This document shows positions 1 to 12,425 of a stretch of 64,000 bases of DNA, piece by piece. Each line of letters begins with the position of its first letter. Position 1 is the first letter of the stretch. The notes under the pieces were generated by a model. The model did no database searches, was not told the origin of the DNA, and saw nothing but the letters and a program-made list of their open reading frames with translations. The translations under genes and the position numbers were made by a program. This DNA is from Penium margaritaceum (taxonomy: Eukaryota; Streptophyta; Zygnematophyceae; Desmidiales; Peniaceae), in NCBI GenBank assembly GCA_023375785.1, contig SZWC01004940.1:23192-87191 (forward strand), read 5' to 3'.

Positions 1-1
1 G

Positions 2-1632
2 GGAGCTGCAGCCGCAGTTAACACCGACAGCAGCGGGAGCGATGATGACAAAGCTGCCAGCTCCAGTGACTCTGACGAGAACTTTGACTGCTCATCGTCG
101 TCATCCAACGGTCAGGACTTGGACGAGTCAATTGACACGGAGTGCCTGGTACTTGAAGTTTCGGAGAAGACCACCGGCACTTCCACGGGTGCATCTACGT
201 CGAAGAAGCGTGGGAAGTACGCGGACTGGTTTGGGTCCATGCACTTCCGCACAATTCATCATGCGTTCAAGATGCAGCCAATGGCGTACCCAATAGTGTA
301 GCATCTCTGCCGCACGTTCTGCATGCTCGATGGCAGACTGTGTGTACAATCGGTTTGCTGCAAGCACAGTCACTGGGTGGTTCATTGACGATACCAAAAT
401 TGTGAAAAAAACAGTACGAGTTGAAAGTACTCACGTCTATAGCAGTTGCACCATCTGCACTCGTCTCCAGCAAAAAGCGAAAGCATGGATACAATGGGAA
501 GCGTGTCTGGATGGCTACGCAGCCAGTCATCATGGCAGAAATCAAGAGGGAGTTGGAGGCAACACGTGCAGCGGGCATGGCATTGAACAGCAAGACAAGC
601 AGGCAGCAGGTCCGCGGCATCATCATACGCCATGCACCGGAGAAGCTCAAGCCGATGGGGTTGAAGGCATTTGGACGATCATGGGTGCGCTGGTTTGGAG
701 GAAGGAGATGGGATGGGGATGGCGTGTGGGCACCACTGCTGTGCAGAAGGTGCCCAACGACTGGGAGGAGAGGGTGCTCACGTTCCATCGCCGAGCTACC
801 TGCATGGTGACACTTTACGGCATCAAGCCGTTCATGGTCGTAAATGCCGACCATACGAGCATGCAGCTCATGCCTGCTGCTGGCCATATCTACGCTCCAA
901 TCAGAAGCGACAACATGGCAGTGCTGGTTCTGGAGGACAAGCGGTTCATCACCGCAGTTGTCACCAGCTCTACGGCCGGAAAGCTGCTATCCATGCAGCT
1001 CATCTTTGGAGTCAAGACCAGTCGCTGTCTTCCCTCGGGCACCAACACAGCACGACTTGTGGAAGCTGGCTGGAACCTCACATACACGCTGACGCATTGG
1101 GCTAATGCGGACACAACCCGCGAGCGGGTCCGTGCCACCGTCCATCTGTACTACCAATGGATGTGAAAAGCCCTCGGTGTCAAGGAGGGTGAAGCGGACA
1201 TCCTTATCGTCCTCGACACTTGGTGCCCTCAGTGTAGCGCCAGCTTCCAGGAGTGGCTTGGAACAAACTTCCCATACATGGGGACAGTGTACATCCCCGC
1301 TGGATGCACTCCGAAACCGCAGCCAGCGGACATCAGACTGATGCGTCTGTTGAAAAGTAAGCTTGAAGAGTTTTTTGCTGAGTGGGGGACGGAGCGGACA
1401 CGTACAAGTGACAACAACAACGTGGGCATGAAGACCATGAAGGAGGCAGGGCGCTTGGTTTTTTTATGCATGGTCATACATGCGTGAAGAGGAGCTATTA
1501 GTGAAGAACGCATGGGCTAAATATTTGTTCCCATGTGTGTTAGACCCTGCTTTTCAGCGAGCGGTAACTCCTTATGCTGGAAAGCTCCTCTTCCACACTG
1601 ATGACATGGAGGAGGAGGACGAAGTTGTGTGA
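2..1632 (+). pseudogene. pogo/Tigger-like (DDE_1 family) transposase, copy 1, 5' end outside window
   Basis: A transposase of the pogo/Tigger-like DDE superfamily would cut and rejoin transposon ends in the nucleus. The frame enters the window open, with an acidic Ser/Asp-rich stretch (2-170), then a KRGKYADWF segment (~206-232). A helix-turn-helix-like part lies in another frame (~421-705), with the family-typical phrase RGIIIRHAPEKL. A frameshift in a G-rich run (~705-712) leads into the catalytic core, opening with WGWRVGTTA. The three acidic residues are all present and in one frame: NADHT (D codon 849-851), IVLDTW (1215-1217) and QPADI (1329-1331). One TGA (1164-1166) interrupts the core. 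The last part, in a further frame, ends in an acidic tail DDMEEEDE before TGA 1630-1632. At least three lesions make it a pseudogene. The family is secure; host origin or domestication is not shown. Confidence 0.85.
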
Positions 1633-2719
1633 ACTGTTCGTTCTTGTGTTACTTGACCACATATTTGAACGTGAAAAAGTTCTTTGTCTTATGTGCTCGT
1701 GTCCACTTCGCTCGCCGAAATGAAATGCTTGTTCTGAATCGATGCAATCACCACATACCACATTTTAGGTGCCCACTTGTCCCATAAGAAGTAAACAAAA
1801 GGTCACATGAACCCGGTACATAAACTTGCATCGTAGCACTTTAAATTCTATTTTTCAGGGTTGTAATATATTTCATGCCTCCATAAATTCGTCGAAGTGT
1901 CAAATTCAGCAAATTTTGACTAGGGAAAAATACATTAAAATCAAATTTAAAAGTTAGTCGGTATGTGATGATCTTGTTTTGCAGGAAAAAAACGTGGAGA
2001 GGTCCACTTTATTTGAGAAGAACTGCGACAAGAGTTGCTGCAGCGACAAAATGAGTTCCCTACTACTCCCCATTGTTGCTTCTCTAGCTGCTACCTCTAC
2101 TTCACTACTGCACCGGTTGTTGCCTCAACCATAATTGAAGGAGGTTCCATGGCGGCAGGAAATAAACTTGCCCTCTGATATTTTTGTAAGGGAGAGGAAA
2201 GCACAAATTGGGTCTTGAAGGCTGAAAAAACAAAATATAAATTGAGGTAGTTTTGTTTTACACCAGGCAACCCGCAGGTCACTTGGGACATCTCCTATTT
2301 TTCTTATTACCTCTAGAACTACTACTGTTGCTTCTGGTTGTTTCTTCAACCTTCCACAAGGAACCGCAAACTTGGTTGGCATGTAGCTCCGATCCCCATC
2401 ATGGACAAGCTTAGCCATGTAGCTCGTGATGGTGACGAGCTGTTTTGAGGTTGTGCCAAGACCTCACACTCCTCTCCACTTTTACAACTGCTACAACTGT
2501 CATGTTGCTACTCTGGTTTCTGCTACGTAACCAGTTGCCCTACATCATGCTGCCTCACGAGTAAGATTTATGGTTGTAAGGAGCAAGCTTTCCCCTCCAC
2601 AAATTTTTACCTTCAGGTGGAAATTTGAGGATGAGGTCCTCGTTAGCTTCAGTGGCCAGACTTGCATCCAAATGTCTTTGATGCTTTTCTTCCACGCACC
2701 TCATTGGTAGGTTTTTGGC
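1633..2719. other. no gene recognised
   Basis: This is moderately AT-rich sequence with only short chance reading frames. I see no conserved domain, LTR end or terminal inverted repeat that can be tied to the pogo-like copy upstream. Confidence 0.5.
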
Positions 2720-3056
2720 ATGGAGTGCAACTGCTCCATTTATGCATGCCACCTGACCTGGTGGGCTGCCTCCTCTCGATGCTCTTGCAGGATTCGGCCA
2801 TGGAGCACAGTTGCTATATTGTGCATGCCATCTGACGCCAGGTGGACTTACTATGTCCACCTGCCACCCCGGCACAAATTTGATATGGAGCGTAACTGCT
2901 CTAATTTTGCATGCAACCTATCAAGTGGTGGGCTTACTGCCTCCACCTGCCACTTTGATAAGATATTGACATGGAGCTCAATTGCTCCATTTGTGCATGC
3001 CACCAGTCACTTGGTGGGCTTATTGCATCCACGTGCCGTCCCAATAGGATCTTTTA
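2720..3056. repeat. minisatellite, four degenerate units of about 80-86 bp
   Basis: Four units begin with ATGGAG at 2720, 2800, 2885 and 2971 (spacings 80, 85 and 86). Each carries recognisable blocks in the same order: an AACTGCTCC-like block, TGCATGCCACC, GGTGGGCTTA and TCCACCTGCC. Spacing is not a multiple of three throughout and the units fall in different frames, so the repeat is not protein-coding. Confidence 0.8.
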
Positions 3057-4051
3057 TGCTGCTTATTTTGCTGCATTGGGAACTACTTCAAGGCTTGACC
3101 AACACATTTGCTCTCCCTCCCCCTCAATCCAAAACATCCTTTGCCATTCCTTTGATTAAGTAAGTTGATGTAGGCACATTCACGACTGCTACAACTATGT
3201 TCAATGCCGATGTGCGCCTCTGCTCATGTCTCAAAGCGTGTGACAAACTGACTCCTCATCAGCCTTCGACATATGGTGCAGCTGCCTGAGACGCATCCAT
3301 CTAAGCTTTTCTTTTGCACCATCAACTTTATCGTGATTTTCTTCAGTCTGTATAATGGAGCATGGGAACCCTGTCTAGGATGCGACGCCACTTTTTGCTT
3401 TGTTGGCCAATTTCTGGACGTCTGGCAAGGTATGCAACCCTCTGACACAAGTACCAATTTTTTTCTCTCAAGTAGGCACTGCCGTTGCAATTGTTGCTTG
3501 CTGTTTCTAGGCTGCTGATGGCAATCTGGTTCCTTGGTCACCACTCCACCATCCATGAGCTCTTGAAAGACTGCTGCTTGCCTTGGGTCTCTAGCAACCT
3601 GGGTTGTTGTCGATGGCTTCCATGCTTGCGACCCATAAAGCAGTGCACGGATTTATGCCGACCGTTCTAACATCATCACGTGGGTTTTTGAGAAGTTCCA
3701 CTTCTTGAAGTTACCTATTGCTTATGGCGCTTGAAAGCCTGGTGGCACTACTGCGTTATTTGACTACTCTAATGGTGTCGTTGTGGATGCTTCAAGGACA
3801 CCACAAGGGTCTGTATGCTTCCTCCATGAGCAGGTGAACCAGAGTTTTTCAGCTGAGGATAGACAGGCTCTGGCATGTCTGGAGAAGAACTAAGCTATGG
3901 CTGATGTGTAGATGGCTGATATGACGCTGATGAAGCCTTATCGAGCTGCAAGGTCTCATTCAATCGCTGAATCTGCGCCACCCTGACGTTCAAGTTGACC
4001 TCACAGGGCGGCTATCATCTCACAAGTATGCCTCTTTTGTTGGCAAAGTAG
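3057..4051. other. no gene recognised
   Basis: I see only short frames without family motifs. A plus-strand stretch at about 3690-3890 is open apart from one stop but matches no family that I know. It may be degenerate retroelement sequence. Confidence 0.4.
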
Positions 4052-4594
4052 CTATTTTTTGTCAATATGCTGCGCTAGATCTATGCTTTCATACTTGAGA
4101 GCTTGCTCTTGAGCAATCTCATGCTCACCTGTATCAAGCAGTGGTGGTACGAGTGCCATGGATGCCACCTCCATTGTAGCGTGATGTTGCTGAACCGCGC
4201 ACACCTGTGTCATGTCTAACGTTTCAGATTTTACTGCTAGCATCTGCAGTGGCATGAGAGCTAATGGCATGAACTCTACCACATTAACCTACGGAAAAAC
4301 TACAGTTGACGATGATGATAGTTATGCCAGTTCAAGCTGATGTTCAAGATGCACCTGTTGCTGAATCTGGGAAAATTGCCGTTGAAGTTGTGGAAGATGA
4401 GCCTCAAACCTCTTGCGCTCCTCTGCGGAATGCAAGAGCACAAGATGCATATCATCCAACTGTTTTACCAAGGCTTCATTTGTACGCTCATTGTCTTGGC
4501 GTGCTTTTGTGCAAAGCGCCTCCACTCTTGAGCGCTTTGCCTCATTAGTTGATGCTTGCTCTATCCTTGGACCATATTCTTGGTCCATGCACAA
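4052..4594 (-). pseudogene. possible gag-derived coiled-coil fragment
   Basis: Two minus-strand reading frames (4322-4594 and 4052-4282) are rich in Glu, Gln, Arg and Leu, with a heptad-like pattern (for example KQLDDMHLVLLHSAEERKRF). This resembles the N-terminal coiled coil of some Ty3/gypsy Gag proteins. They lie just downstream, on the minus strand, of a primer-binding-site-like sequence at 4775-4786, which is where gag would be. No CCHC knuckle or polymerase domain was found further along. It could also be a chance coil in decayed DNA. Confidence 0.3.
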
Positions 4595-4774
4595 GCTTGG
4601 CGTTGAGAGGCCATTCAGCTGTGAAGAGTGCGTGCATGGGCTCTCTATGTTGATGTTTCTTAAAGCGTCATCTATGACTCCATGTCCAAAAGATTACCAC
4701 GTCACGCGCTCACCCTGCCACAAGTGAGTAATGATAGAGCTTGCCATCCTTCTTGCTGGCGGCACGAATGAGCT

Positions 4775-5010
4775 GTGTTGATACCATGTTTGGTTTCTAC
4801 ATCCAACAATGAAAAACTCACCAAGTGCTCCAATGTAGCAAGGAGGTCTTGCTATTGTCCAAGATCTATGTGACCAAAAAGGTATCCTTGTACTCCAAAG
4901 TGTGAAAGTGAAGGACAAAGATTGAACTTGTAGTTGAAATGACTATCAAGTACAAGTATGGCACAGGGGAAAAGCGGCAAATCACAACTCAGCTCTATGC
5001 TCTGACACAA
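4775..5010 (-). mobile_element. minus-strand LTR end with PBS-like site
   Basis: On the minus strand the sequence ...CCAAACA is followed at once by TGGTATCAACAC (4786 to 4775), close to the usual initiator-tRNA-Met primer site TGGTATCAGAGC. The CA end followed by such a site is the signature of a 5' LTR boundary. A second partial match (GTCAGAGC, about 5000) lies just to the right. I could not find the outer end or a partner LTR, so the element is incomplete or eroded. Confidence 0.4.
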
Positions 5011-6271
5011 CCTACCACATCCAAGGGCATAACACCTTGCTAGGCCGTCAAGGCTGTCATTGCAAGGGTATCTCCACAGTCACCATGCTTTCAGTTGAAA
5101 TGGCCTCTAGGTGGTCAAGGCACCCTCCTCTCCACATTGGCAGCCACAGCTAGACTTATTAGATTGCCATAGGACTTCTAACACAGTCACCAAACACTAA
5201 CTCTAGGCTCAACTCCTAGATACAGTTCTTGGCTCAAATATGAGCAATGTCCGAAAGGGCAGCTCTAGCAAGGCTACTCTCCAGTCTTCGATGTAGTCTA
5301 GCCACCTCTTCATGGCATTGAGGCCTTCTTCTTGCCAGGGGCATCCACCAAAATAGGCTGGCGGAAGGCTGCCATGCTGACATGGATCTTCAAGTGAGAG
5401 AGCGGCCGTAGAGTCTTCGTATAAGGTGTTTTCTAGCAAAGGCGGACTGTTGTTCTATAGGTGTTGCTAATTGAGTTCCACTTGGAGTTGTTGGACTTTT
5501 TTCTGTAGTTGTTGAATTTTCTGCTAGAGTTGTTGGAGTTTCTTCTGGAGTTACTAGACTGACTGAGTCCGGTGTGATTTTATAGTGGGATCTTGGCAAG
5601 TTGACCAGTTGCTCCGTGCCCAGAGGAAACTTCTTGTTATAAGGTCGTAGCTTCCTCAAGGAATCTTCCCAGTCTAAGGTATGCAGCTTCCTCCTAAAAG
5701 AAGCTTCCTGAAGGCTGGCAAATTGGCAGTGGTCCCAGCTATTGAGTCAAGCATGTTGTCGCTGACGTAGGGCGATCCCCACTCTTGGCTCCTCATGTAG
5801 TTACGAATTCATGCATGTAGTAGCTGATGCAGCTTTTCAGTCAAGCATATGGTAGTTGATGAAATACCGAGTCTTGCATACACCACCCGATGTATACTGG
5901 TCCTTCCTCCAGAGCTCTACTTGTATGTGCTGATGCAAGCGGTCCCAACAGTCCAGTTAGGTGTAGCCCCACCCTGACTAGTCTTGGCTAAATGCTGTGA
6001 AGTGTTTGCTTGCACTACGTAGCTGCTGACCAAGCTAGGACAACAGGAATGCACAACCCTAGTATTCATGCAGCACACAAAATCAGGCTCCTTTCCCCCC
6101 TTCGAGCCGGATATTACAATTAAATGTGGCCTGTACATCAAAACTGATCGGCCAAGCCGCACCCGAGTATTTATGGATAAAAATCCGTATTATGCACAGA
6201 CCTCCGATTGTTGAAATGAGTACACCATGTCGGAGCTATCGCTCAGTGCAGCCATCCTTCACTTCAACAAA
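5011..6271. other. no firm gene; degenerate minus-strand frames
   Basis: Two short minus-strand frames (5209-5439 and 5390-5659) share no domain that I recognise. The second encodes a Thr/Pro-rich stretch with short degenerate repeats (SLVTPEETPTTLAEN and similar). The rest has no structure I can name. Confidence 0.35.
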
Positions 6272-6596
6272 TGGCATGGAAGATGCCATGAGAAGGGTGA
6301 GGGGGAAGGGATTTACTGTAATTTCCCCTCAACTCCCCCTTAGCCTCGTCTAAGCCATGAACGAGGGGAGGAGGAGAAAAGACACTCCCCTCACCACCCC
6401 CGTGATACCATTTCTCTCATATAAGAGGGTGGATATAAACTCCCCACCCTCTCCTCTCCATTGATAGTAGGAAAAATGTGGGAGTAACGAAGAGTTGTTC
6501 CCTTTCCTCTCCTCCTGGACCTTACCATTGACATCGTAAGGAAGGAAAACACGAGGGTATCATCCCTCTCCTTTCCTTGATGTTTCATTCACATGC
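6272..6596. repeat. MITE-like block with weak terminal inverted similarity
   Basis: The block begins near TGGCATG (6272) and ends near CATGCCA (6591-6597). It is full of G-run and C-run stretches that pair with one another, for example GAGGGTGG at 6425 with CCACCCTC about 12 bases on. A small non-autonomous DNA element would explain this, but the inverted ends are short and no target duplication is clear. Confidence 0.3.
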
Positions 6597-7459
6597 CACT
6601 GCAAGGCGGGCTGCCACTTTGATGACTCCATGGTTTCCACAACTCTTTAAACGGTTTAATTTTGATGTCGCAAACTCGCGCGAGAGATTCTCAGCAGAGA
6701 TGTCAGCGAAACATCTAAGATCCCTCCCGCCCCCATTCTGCAGTGGCGTTGTCTGTGGGGTGTGGACGTTCACAAAAAAAATGCGTACCGCACCATATGC
6801 TTACCACGTCATCACGCCACAACTACTTGAAACCTCAACACAAGGCTTTGTCCTCCTCGGCGCCAGCTCGCCAAAAACCTCTCGTGTACCTCCCGCTTCA
6901 AGGCTGGAACATTGTTGGCATAGGGTGTACATCCCGCCGGATTGTACCACTGTCTAACTGCAGATTCATTTGAATTTACCATACTGCCACCTAAATTCAT
7001 AATACCCTTTGCCATGGATTGTTTTCCTGCTTTTTCAATAAACCCGGGTCGAGTATTCCGCTGGTCCCAGAAAAGCATGGCCAAAAAATGTCCATAAGAA
7101 TTCGAAACATACCGTCCACCACCGCGTGGTCACAAGACAATTTGGAGGGTCGAGTCCAGAAGTCCAAACTCGAGCCATCAAATCCACGGCTCACGTTGCT
7201 GGCCCGTATCAACAAGCTAGCCGCGTTGCAGTCGTTTACTTCCCTCCCCACACCCAACTCGTGCCTGCTTGGCCCGCAAGAAAGTGTAGCCTGAGTCGCC
7301 CTGTGGGTGTTTCTCAACTGAGCACCAAGCCCACTCCCGTCAGTGTCGAGTTGCCCATCCAGGCACACCTTGCACACCATCACCCGCAGTCCAAAAGGGG
7401 CCGCTTTGTCACCCCCACACCATCAACCGCCCACTTTTTCACCGGTGTACACCACCACC
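6597..7459. other. no gene recognised, upstream of pogo-like copy 2
   Basis: Short overlapping frames are present without known motifs. The segment may hold the 5' flank or promoter of the pogo-like copy that starts at 7460. No terminal inverted repeat was seen. Confidence 0.4.
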
Positions 7460-9170
7460 ATGGCGAACAACCTCCCGTGCTACTTTGATAGGGTGTCTTG
7501 CGAGGAACGGTTTGCCACCGTGCAACGGGACCTAGACCATCTCCCTCAAGGACGAAAAGCTCTCAAGCAATGCTTCGGCCGACCGAGGAAGACGCCAAAG
7601 CACATTAAGATTATTGGTTCCATAGGGCAGCCCCATGTCGCTCGTGAACGGTCGTCTAGTGACAGCTGTTCCACGAATACCGTCCGCTTCATCCACGTCC
7701 GCCACATCCGCCATTGTAAAGCGTGGCGGGTACACCATTAAGTTTGGCCACGGCCACTCCAACCCCATCCACAAGGCGGTCGACAAGTGTTACAACATTT
7801 GCACTGCCATGAAGCACCTCCAACATGTGTGGCACTGCCCGGGAGGGCATTGTCTCTATGACAAGCTTGTGGCATCCACCATTTACAGGCGGTACGCCCG
7901 CAGCTCCAAGACCCCTCTTCCTCACATCCTAGACGTTGTGTGCAAGGCTCCTGGTAAGCCCATCCTTGACATGGCTCCCAATGCCACATTGCCATCCGGA
8001 ATGCGAGGACTCCAAGGATTCCGCGTACAGCATCCCGCGGCGGTGGCGGCCACTACTAAGGAGTTGACGCGGTTGCGCGGCATTGGGATGTCCATTTGTT
8101 CACTCACCGTGCAATCCATTCTCCACGGCATTGATGAGGACTACGCTCCCAAGGAGTTGACCAAGAATGGCACCGTTGTTTCTTTCGACAAGACGTGAGT
8201 CCATGAATTCATGGAGAAAGACCTCAGGTGATCGTGGCGTACGAGGAAGACGACACCTCAAAAGCTCCCGATTGGGAGACACATGTCCGTGATTTAATGG
8301 TATGCCTCGCCAAACTCATAGTGGCATACAAGATGCCATCGGGCTTCGTCCTCAACGCCGACCACACTGACGTCATGGTGGTGCCATCGCGTGGCAAAAC
8401 ATGGGCGTCCATGGGGGGCAAGGACGTGGCCATTGTCGGGGCCGACGAAAAGCGGCAATTCACAGTTGTAGTGGGCTTCTCCATGGACGACGACATGCTT
8501 CCCATGCAACTGAGCATGTCCTCGTGTCCCTTGTCCATTTGCATGATTTGCTCCTCCACCATGGTCATTTTCACATGTCGAATCCATTGCACATGTGTGT
8601 GTATGTGCAGGTCATTTTTGCCAGGAGTACCAAAATGTTGCAACCGGTTTCTAATGCGACCAATGAGACCAAGGTGGAAGGGTGGCATCTAATGCAAGTC
8701 CCTAACCATTAGGCAATCAAGATGACCACTTGGGATTGGTTTAGGCATGTCCTCGGCCCGTGGTACCGGCTTCAGTGCGTCGCAGAAGGCAAGGAGGCCG
8801 TGACTGAGGCATGCATTGTCTTGCTTGACGCGTGGCGGCCACAATGCAGAAAGGCCTTGCGGGATTGGCTCACCGAGACCTTCCCTTATGTCCTGCCCAT
8901 TCACATCCCTGTGGGTTGCATGTCCAAGGTGCAACCCGCGAATGTCGGGCTCCAAGGCTCGTTCGAGGCCTACATCACGGAACTCTTCCCCCAATCTATG
9001 ACTCAAGAGTCCAAGGAGAACCCAAACTTCTGCTTCCCCCTCAAGAAAATAAAGAGAATCCCATGCACTGGATGCTTGAGTCATTGCGCCACTTGAAAAA
9101 CATGCGTGAGACTGTCACGTCAACGTGGTCGCGTTGTGGCCATGATAACATTTTCACCCAGGACTTCTAA
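7460..9170 (+). pseudogene. pogo/Tigger-like (DDE_1 family) transposase, copy 2
   Basis: The likely start is ATG 7460 in a good context (CACCATGG). An N-terminal part (to ~7625) shifts frame into 7635-8198. This holds a KRGGYTIKF segment that parallels KRGKYADWF of copy 1, and an HTH-like stretch with LTRLRGIGM and VQSILHGI. Two TGA codons (near 8196 and 8228) and a frameshift near 8265 precede the core. The first acid, NADHT (D codon 8360-8362), and the second, LLDAW (8827-8829), are present. The third position reads QPANV, Asn instead of Asp (8941-8943). The C-terminal part runs in another frame to TAA at 9170. The sequence is clearly related to copy 1 but far diverged. It is dead by stops, shifts and the lost third acid. 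Confidence 0.85.
8513..8610 (+). other. intron-like insertion in pogo-like copy 2
   Basis: Between the conserved MLPMQL and VIFARSTK segments about 98 extra bases interrupt the core. They contain GT near the left end (8518), a pyrimidine-rich middle and a CAG end (8608-8610), so they look like a short spliceosomal intron. With the GT at 8518 the phase does not fit, so the donor has mutated or this is a simple insertion. Confidence 0.35.
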
Positions 9171-11576
9171 TTCATTTCCTTGCAACAATGCATAGGAAAG
9201 GGGCGTTTCCTAGCAGACTCGGAACTACCCGACGCTGATGAACACCTTGGATTGTAGTCTAAAAGTGCTCTCATGTGTGTGGTGTGCAAAAAGAACAATG
9301 GTAATCCCCCCTTTTATCCATTCCCTACCCTCCCTCCTTCACTCCCTTCCCACCCATACATCCATGCTTCTTGCATGTCTTGCCTTGGATCCATCCATGG
9401 CTTCATGGATCCCATGGATGTCATAGTTGTCTTGGGTTGGTTGTTCTCTTACACTTCACGGTGCATTCTTTTCGCTTCTACTGTCCTCTTTCTTTAGACA
9501 GGACACCCCCCCCCCCCTCCAGTGACCTTCATCATCGCTCGCAAGCGTGACGGAGCAGAGTATCGTGGCTCGACGGTCTCGCGACAGACCGCGAGTTCGT
9601 CAAGCCACGACCAATTCTAGGACTGCCTGAAATTGAACAGCGCCGAATTTGAACCATTTCGGCTTTATTCAACAGCACCAAAAACAACTTTGGGCTGGTC
9701 TCGAACAGGCCAAAACATAGTTATGGAACGGTCCCAGAAAACAATTCATTACTTCATGAATTTAGGCGGGAATAGGTAACTATTTCCAAAATGGGAAAAA
9801 ACATCCGAGCTGCTTGTTTTGTAACTCTCCTGAATGCAACCTCACGGTTTCAAATCACAAGAGTGGTAGGGTTCTCTTTCAAGTGCTTGTGTCTTAAAAA
9901 TGTCGACTTTGGATTACCATGTCTTGTTTATGCCTAGAAGCAAGTCGTAGACATACGAGGACTCACTATCGTTGGAATTCACCATTGTACATACAAATCT
10001 AATGATCGAGTGAGCAGCAATGCTATCCGATGGCGGCCGTTGTGATTTCTTTGCACACTTGATGGTTTCTCACGTAGAGTGGGCCTCAATCCTCGTGTTT
10101 GACGAGATGGTGCATGTAGCTAATGCGGATGTTAGAAACATTGCAGCACGAATCGTGAGGCATACATGACCATCACAACTTTTGTTATTCCTTGCAACAA
10201 GTGAGCTGCATTTGTGATTCATCACTTTGTATCACAATGGAACTTCTTTTTCCCATTGTTGGTGACGTGTTCGGAACCAACGGAATTGCGTATGACTTCA
10301 TCCCTCGGTTTCACTCAACAAGTCTCCATGCGTGATTTTTGACAATGATCGACGAGATCGCCTTTTCCCCTCAAAAGGACATCCGACAGGAGTACACTCC
10401 CAAGACCGGCCCTCCCAAAGAACCAGGAAACAATCCGGCATCATCCATCAAAGATTTCCAACAAGAGGCAATCCGCGTCAAAATATGGTTTGGACTATGT
10501 ACCTCTCACGAATCTATCCAATAAACCACTTCATAACAATTCAATAATTATAGTAACATGTACATGTATTTTTTTAAGATCCTACAACCTTGATTTATTT
10601 CACATTCATGTCCATTCCTCGATCCACACCTATATCAATGCTTACGTGTACATCTATAAGCTCATATACATTGATACATAAAGCGATTAAGTAATGCATA
10701 TGTACATAAGTGCATACAACTATCTATTTATCTGAATCTATATCACTTCGACAAGGCCGAGTATGGCGCACTTAGCACATGTACGTGTAAGACCATTTGG
10801 TTGTGTCATATGCTTTAGCATTTGCATGTTTGCATCTGTTACATCATCCTACACTGTGACAAACAGAGTACAAAGGCCAGTGTCAAGCATGATGGCATGC
10901 ACCACACAAGTAAGGACATCAAGGCGGAGCATAATCGTGTGTGTGAATGCATTCCAAAGGGGAAAATCAAGCTTGTCTGTGTCTAGATGCGATTGCAATG
11001 TGCGAACTTCCTCGTGAAGGAGCTTAGAAATGGCAATTTTAAGTCTATTGTTCTTCCTGTTGGTCTCGTGCGTGTTCGTGATCCTCCTGGTTGAGTCTCA
11101 TGCTCGGTATCAGCCTTTCCTAACTGTGTCTCACCCTGATTGTGGTAGTGCTAGGTTGTGTTGCTTGCACGTTTTTCACATGACTATAACCGTGCATCGA
11201 TGGACTAGAGGGGAGGTGCACGAATTGTGGTCTCCTTGTTTGGTGACTTAATGTAGCTTCCTGAGTGTACATGGTTCTGTACATTTGAGGACATGGAACC
11301 GTGTAAGCGATCTCTTCACTTCACACACTCACACACAATACCATACCATCAAACTAGCAATTGTCCCACCTCACTTTGATTTCAAGGCGCTACATCGGTG
11401 CACACTTCTCAGAGTGTAGGAAATCAAGAAACTTGGGCAACATAGAATTTTTTGATGTGGTCATCAATAACATGAACTGCATGAATGTCAGTTGTGCCAC
11501 ATCTACTGAATGAGAAACTATAAGAAGCTTCCACGTCTTGTTGCCGCTGCCATGGAGACACTGTCCAGTCAGCTGA
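9171..11576. other. intergenic, no gene recognised
   Basis: AT-rich sequence with a 12-base C run (9506-9517), a hairpin (listed separately) and short CA-rich microsatellite pieces near 11320. None of the short frames shows a family motif. Confidence 0.5.
9563..9609. repeat. hairpin, about 20-bp arms
   Basis: The left part (TCGTGGCTCGACGGTCTCGCG) is mirrored by a right part ending CGTCAAGCCACGA, with a short ACAGAC loop and about two mismatches. Confidence 0.65.
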
Positions 11577-12130
11577 CTAGCAAGAAAGTACATGTAAGAT
11601 ATTGTAAGGGTGCGGCTAGGGAGAGGTACAGTGTCTCATAAGCTTCAATAGCTCAGTAATGCAGAGACATGTGATGAATAATAAGCAAAAGGAAAAACCA
11701 GATGCAACGCGCGATGGATGACACAGGCGATAGTGAAAATTCATCCTAAAACCGGCCGAGAACTTGTATTTGGCTATAACTCTGTGCACTTGTATCAAAA
11801 TGCAACATCGTTTAAACCTAGAGAGGCAAGATCTCAAGCAAGATGCTAAGACTGTTTACGCGTACATTTTTGGCACTGATCAGTGGACATAGAATGCAAA
11901 ATGTGCAAGTCCGACTCAAGAATCAGTCCATCGAGAACCCTTTTGCGACTACAGAAAAGCTATATAACACCCCAGCAAACGCCCGTGACGTCTTGGCAGC
12001 TGTATAGCACCTGCTGATGGACGGGGTCACCTTTTTTTTTGCTGCTCCAACGCCACTTGCGTCCCCATGAGGGATCCTCACAAGCACAGACATGGCTGAG
12101 TGGTCATACTAAGTTGTAAGCACAAGCGTC
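11577..12130 (-). repeat. LTR-like direct repeat of copia X, left (3') copy
   Basis: This aligns with 18609-19150 over several hundred bases. Shared landmarks in order are CTAGCAAGAAAG, TCATAAGCTTCAATAG, CATCCTAAAACC, ACATAATGCA-like, CATGAGGGATC and GAGTGGTCAT. Divergence is high and the right edge fades out. Confidence 0.65.
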
Positions 12131-12425
12131 TCCCATGATCCCGGTGCTATGCATATCCATACACGTGTGGAAGTGACATAGGTATGCAACGAGATTCTCA
12201 ATGGTCCATACTCACACACCCCACTCTCAACCACCCTTGCACAAGGGTTGAAGCCTGACCAAACGAATGGCCACCATGAACTTTCCGTGTGCCAATGCCC
12301 TGGTCAAGAAGTCATCCTACTACATGTCCGTGCCAGCCTAGATGACGGAGATCACCTATTTCTCCACAAGATCATGCACACACTAATTCTCAATAACAAT
12401 GTGCTTCATGCATGCATGAAAGAGA

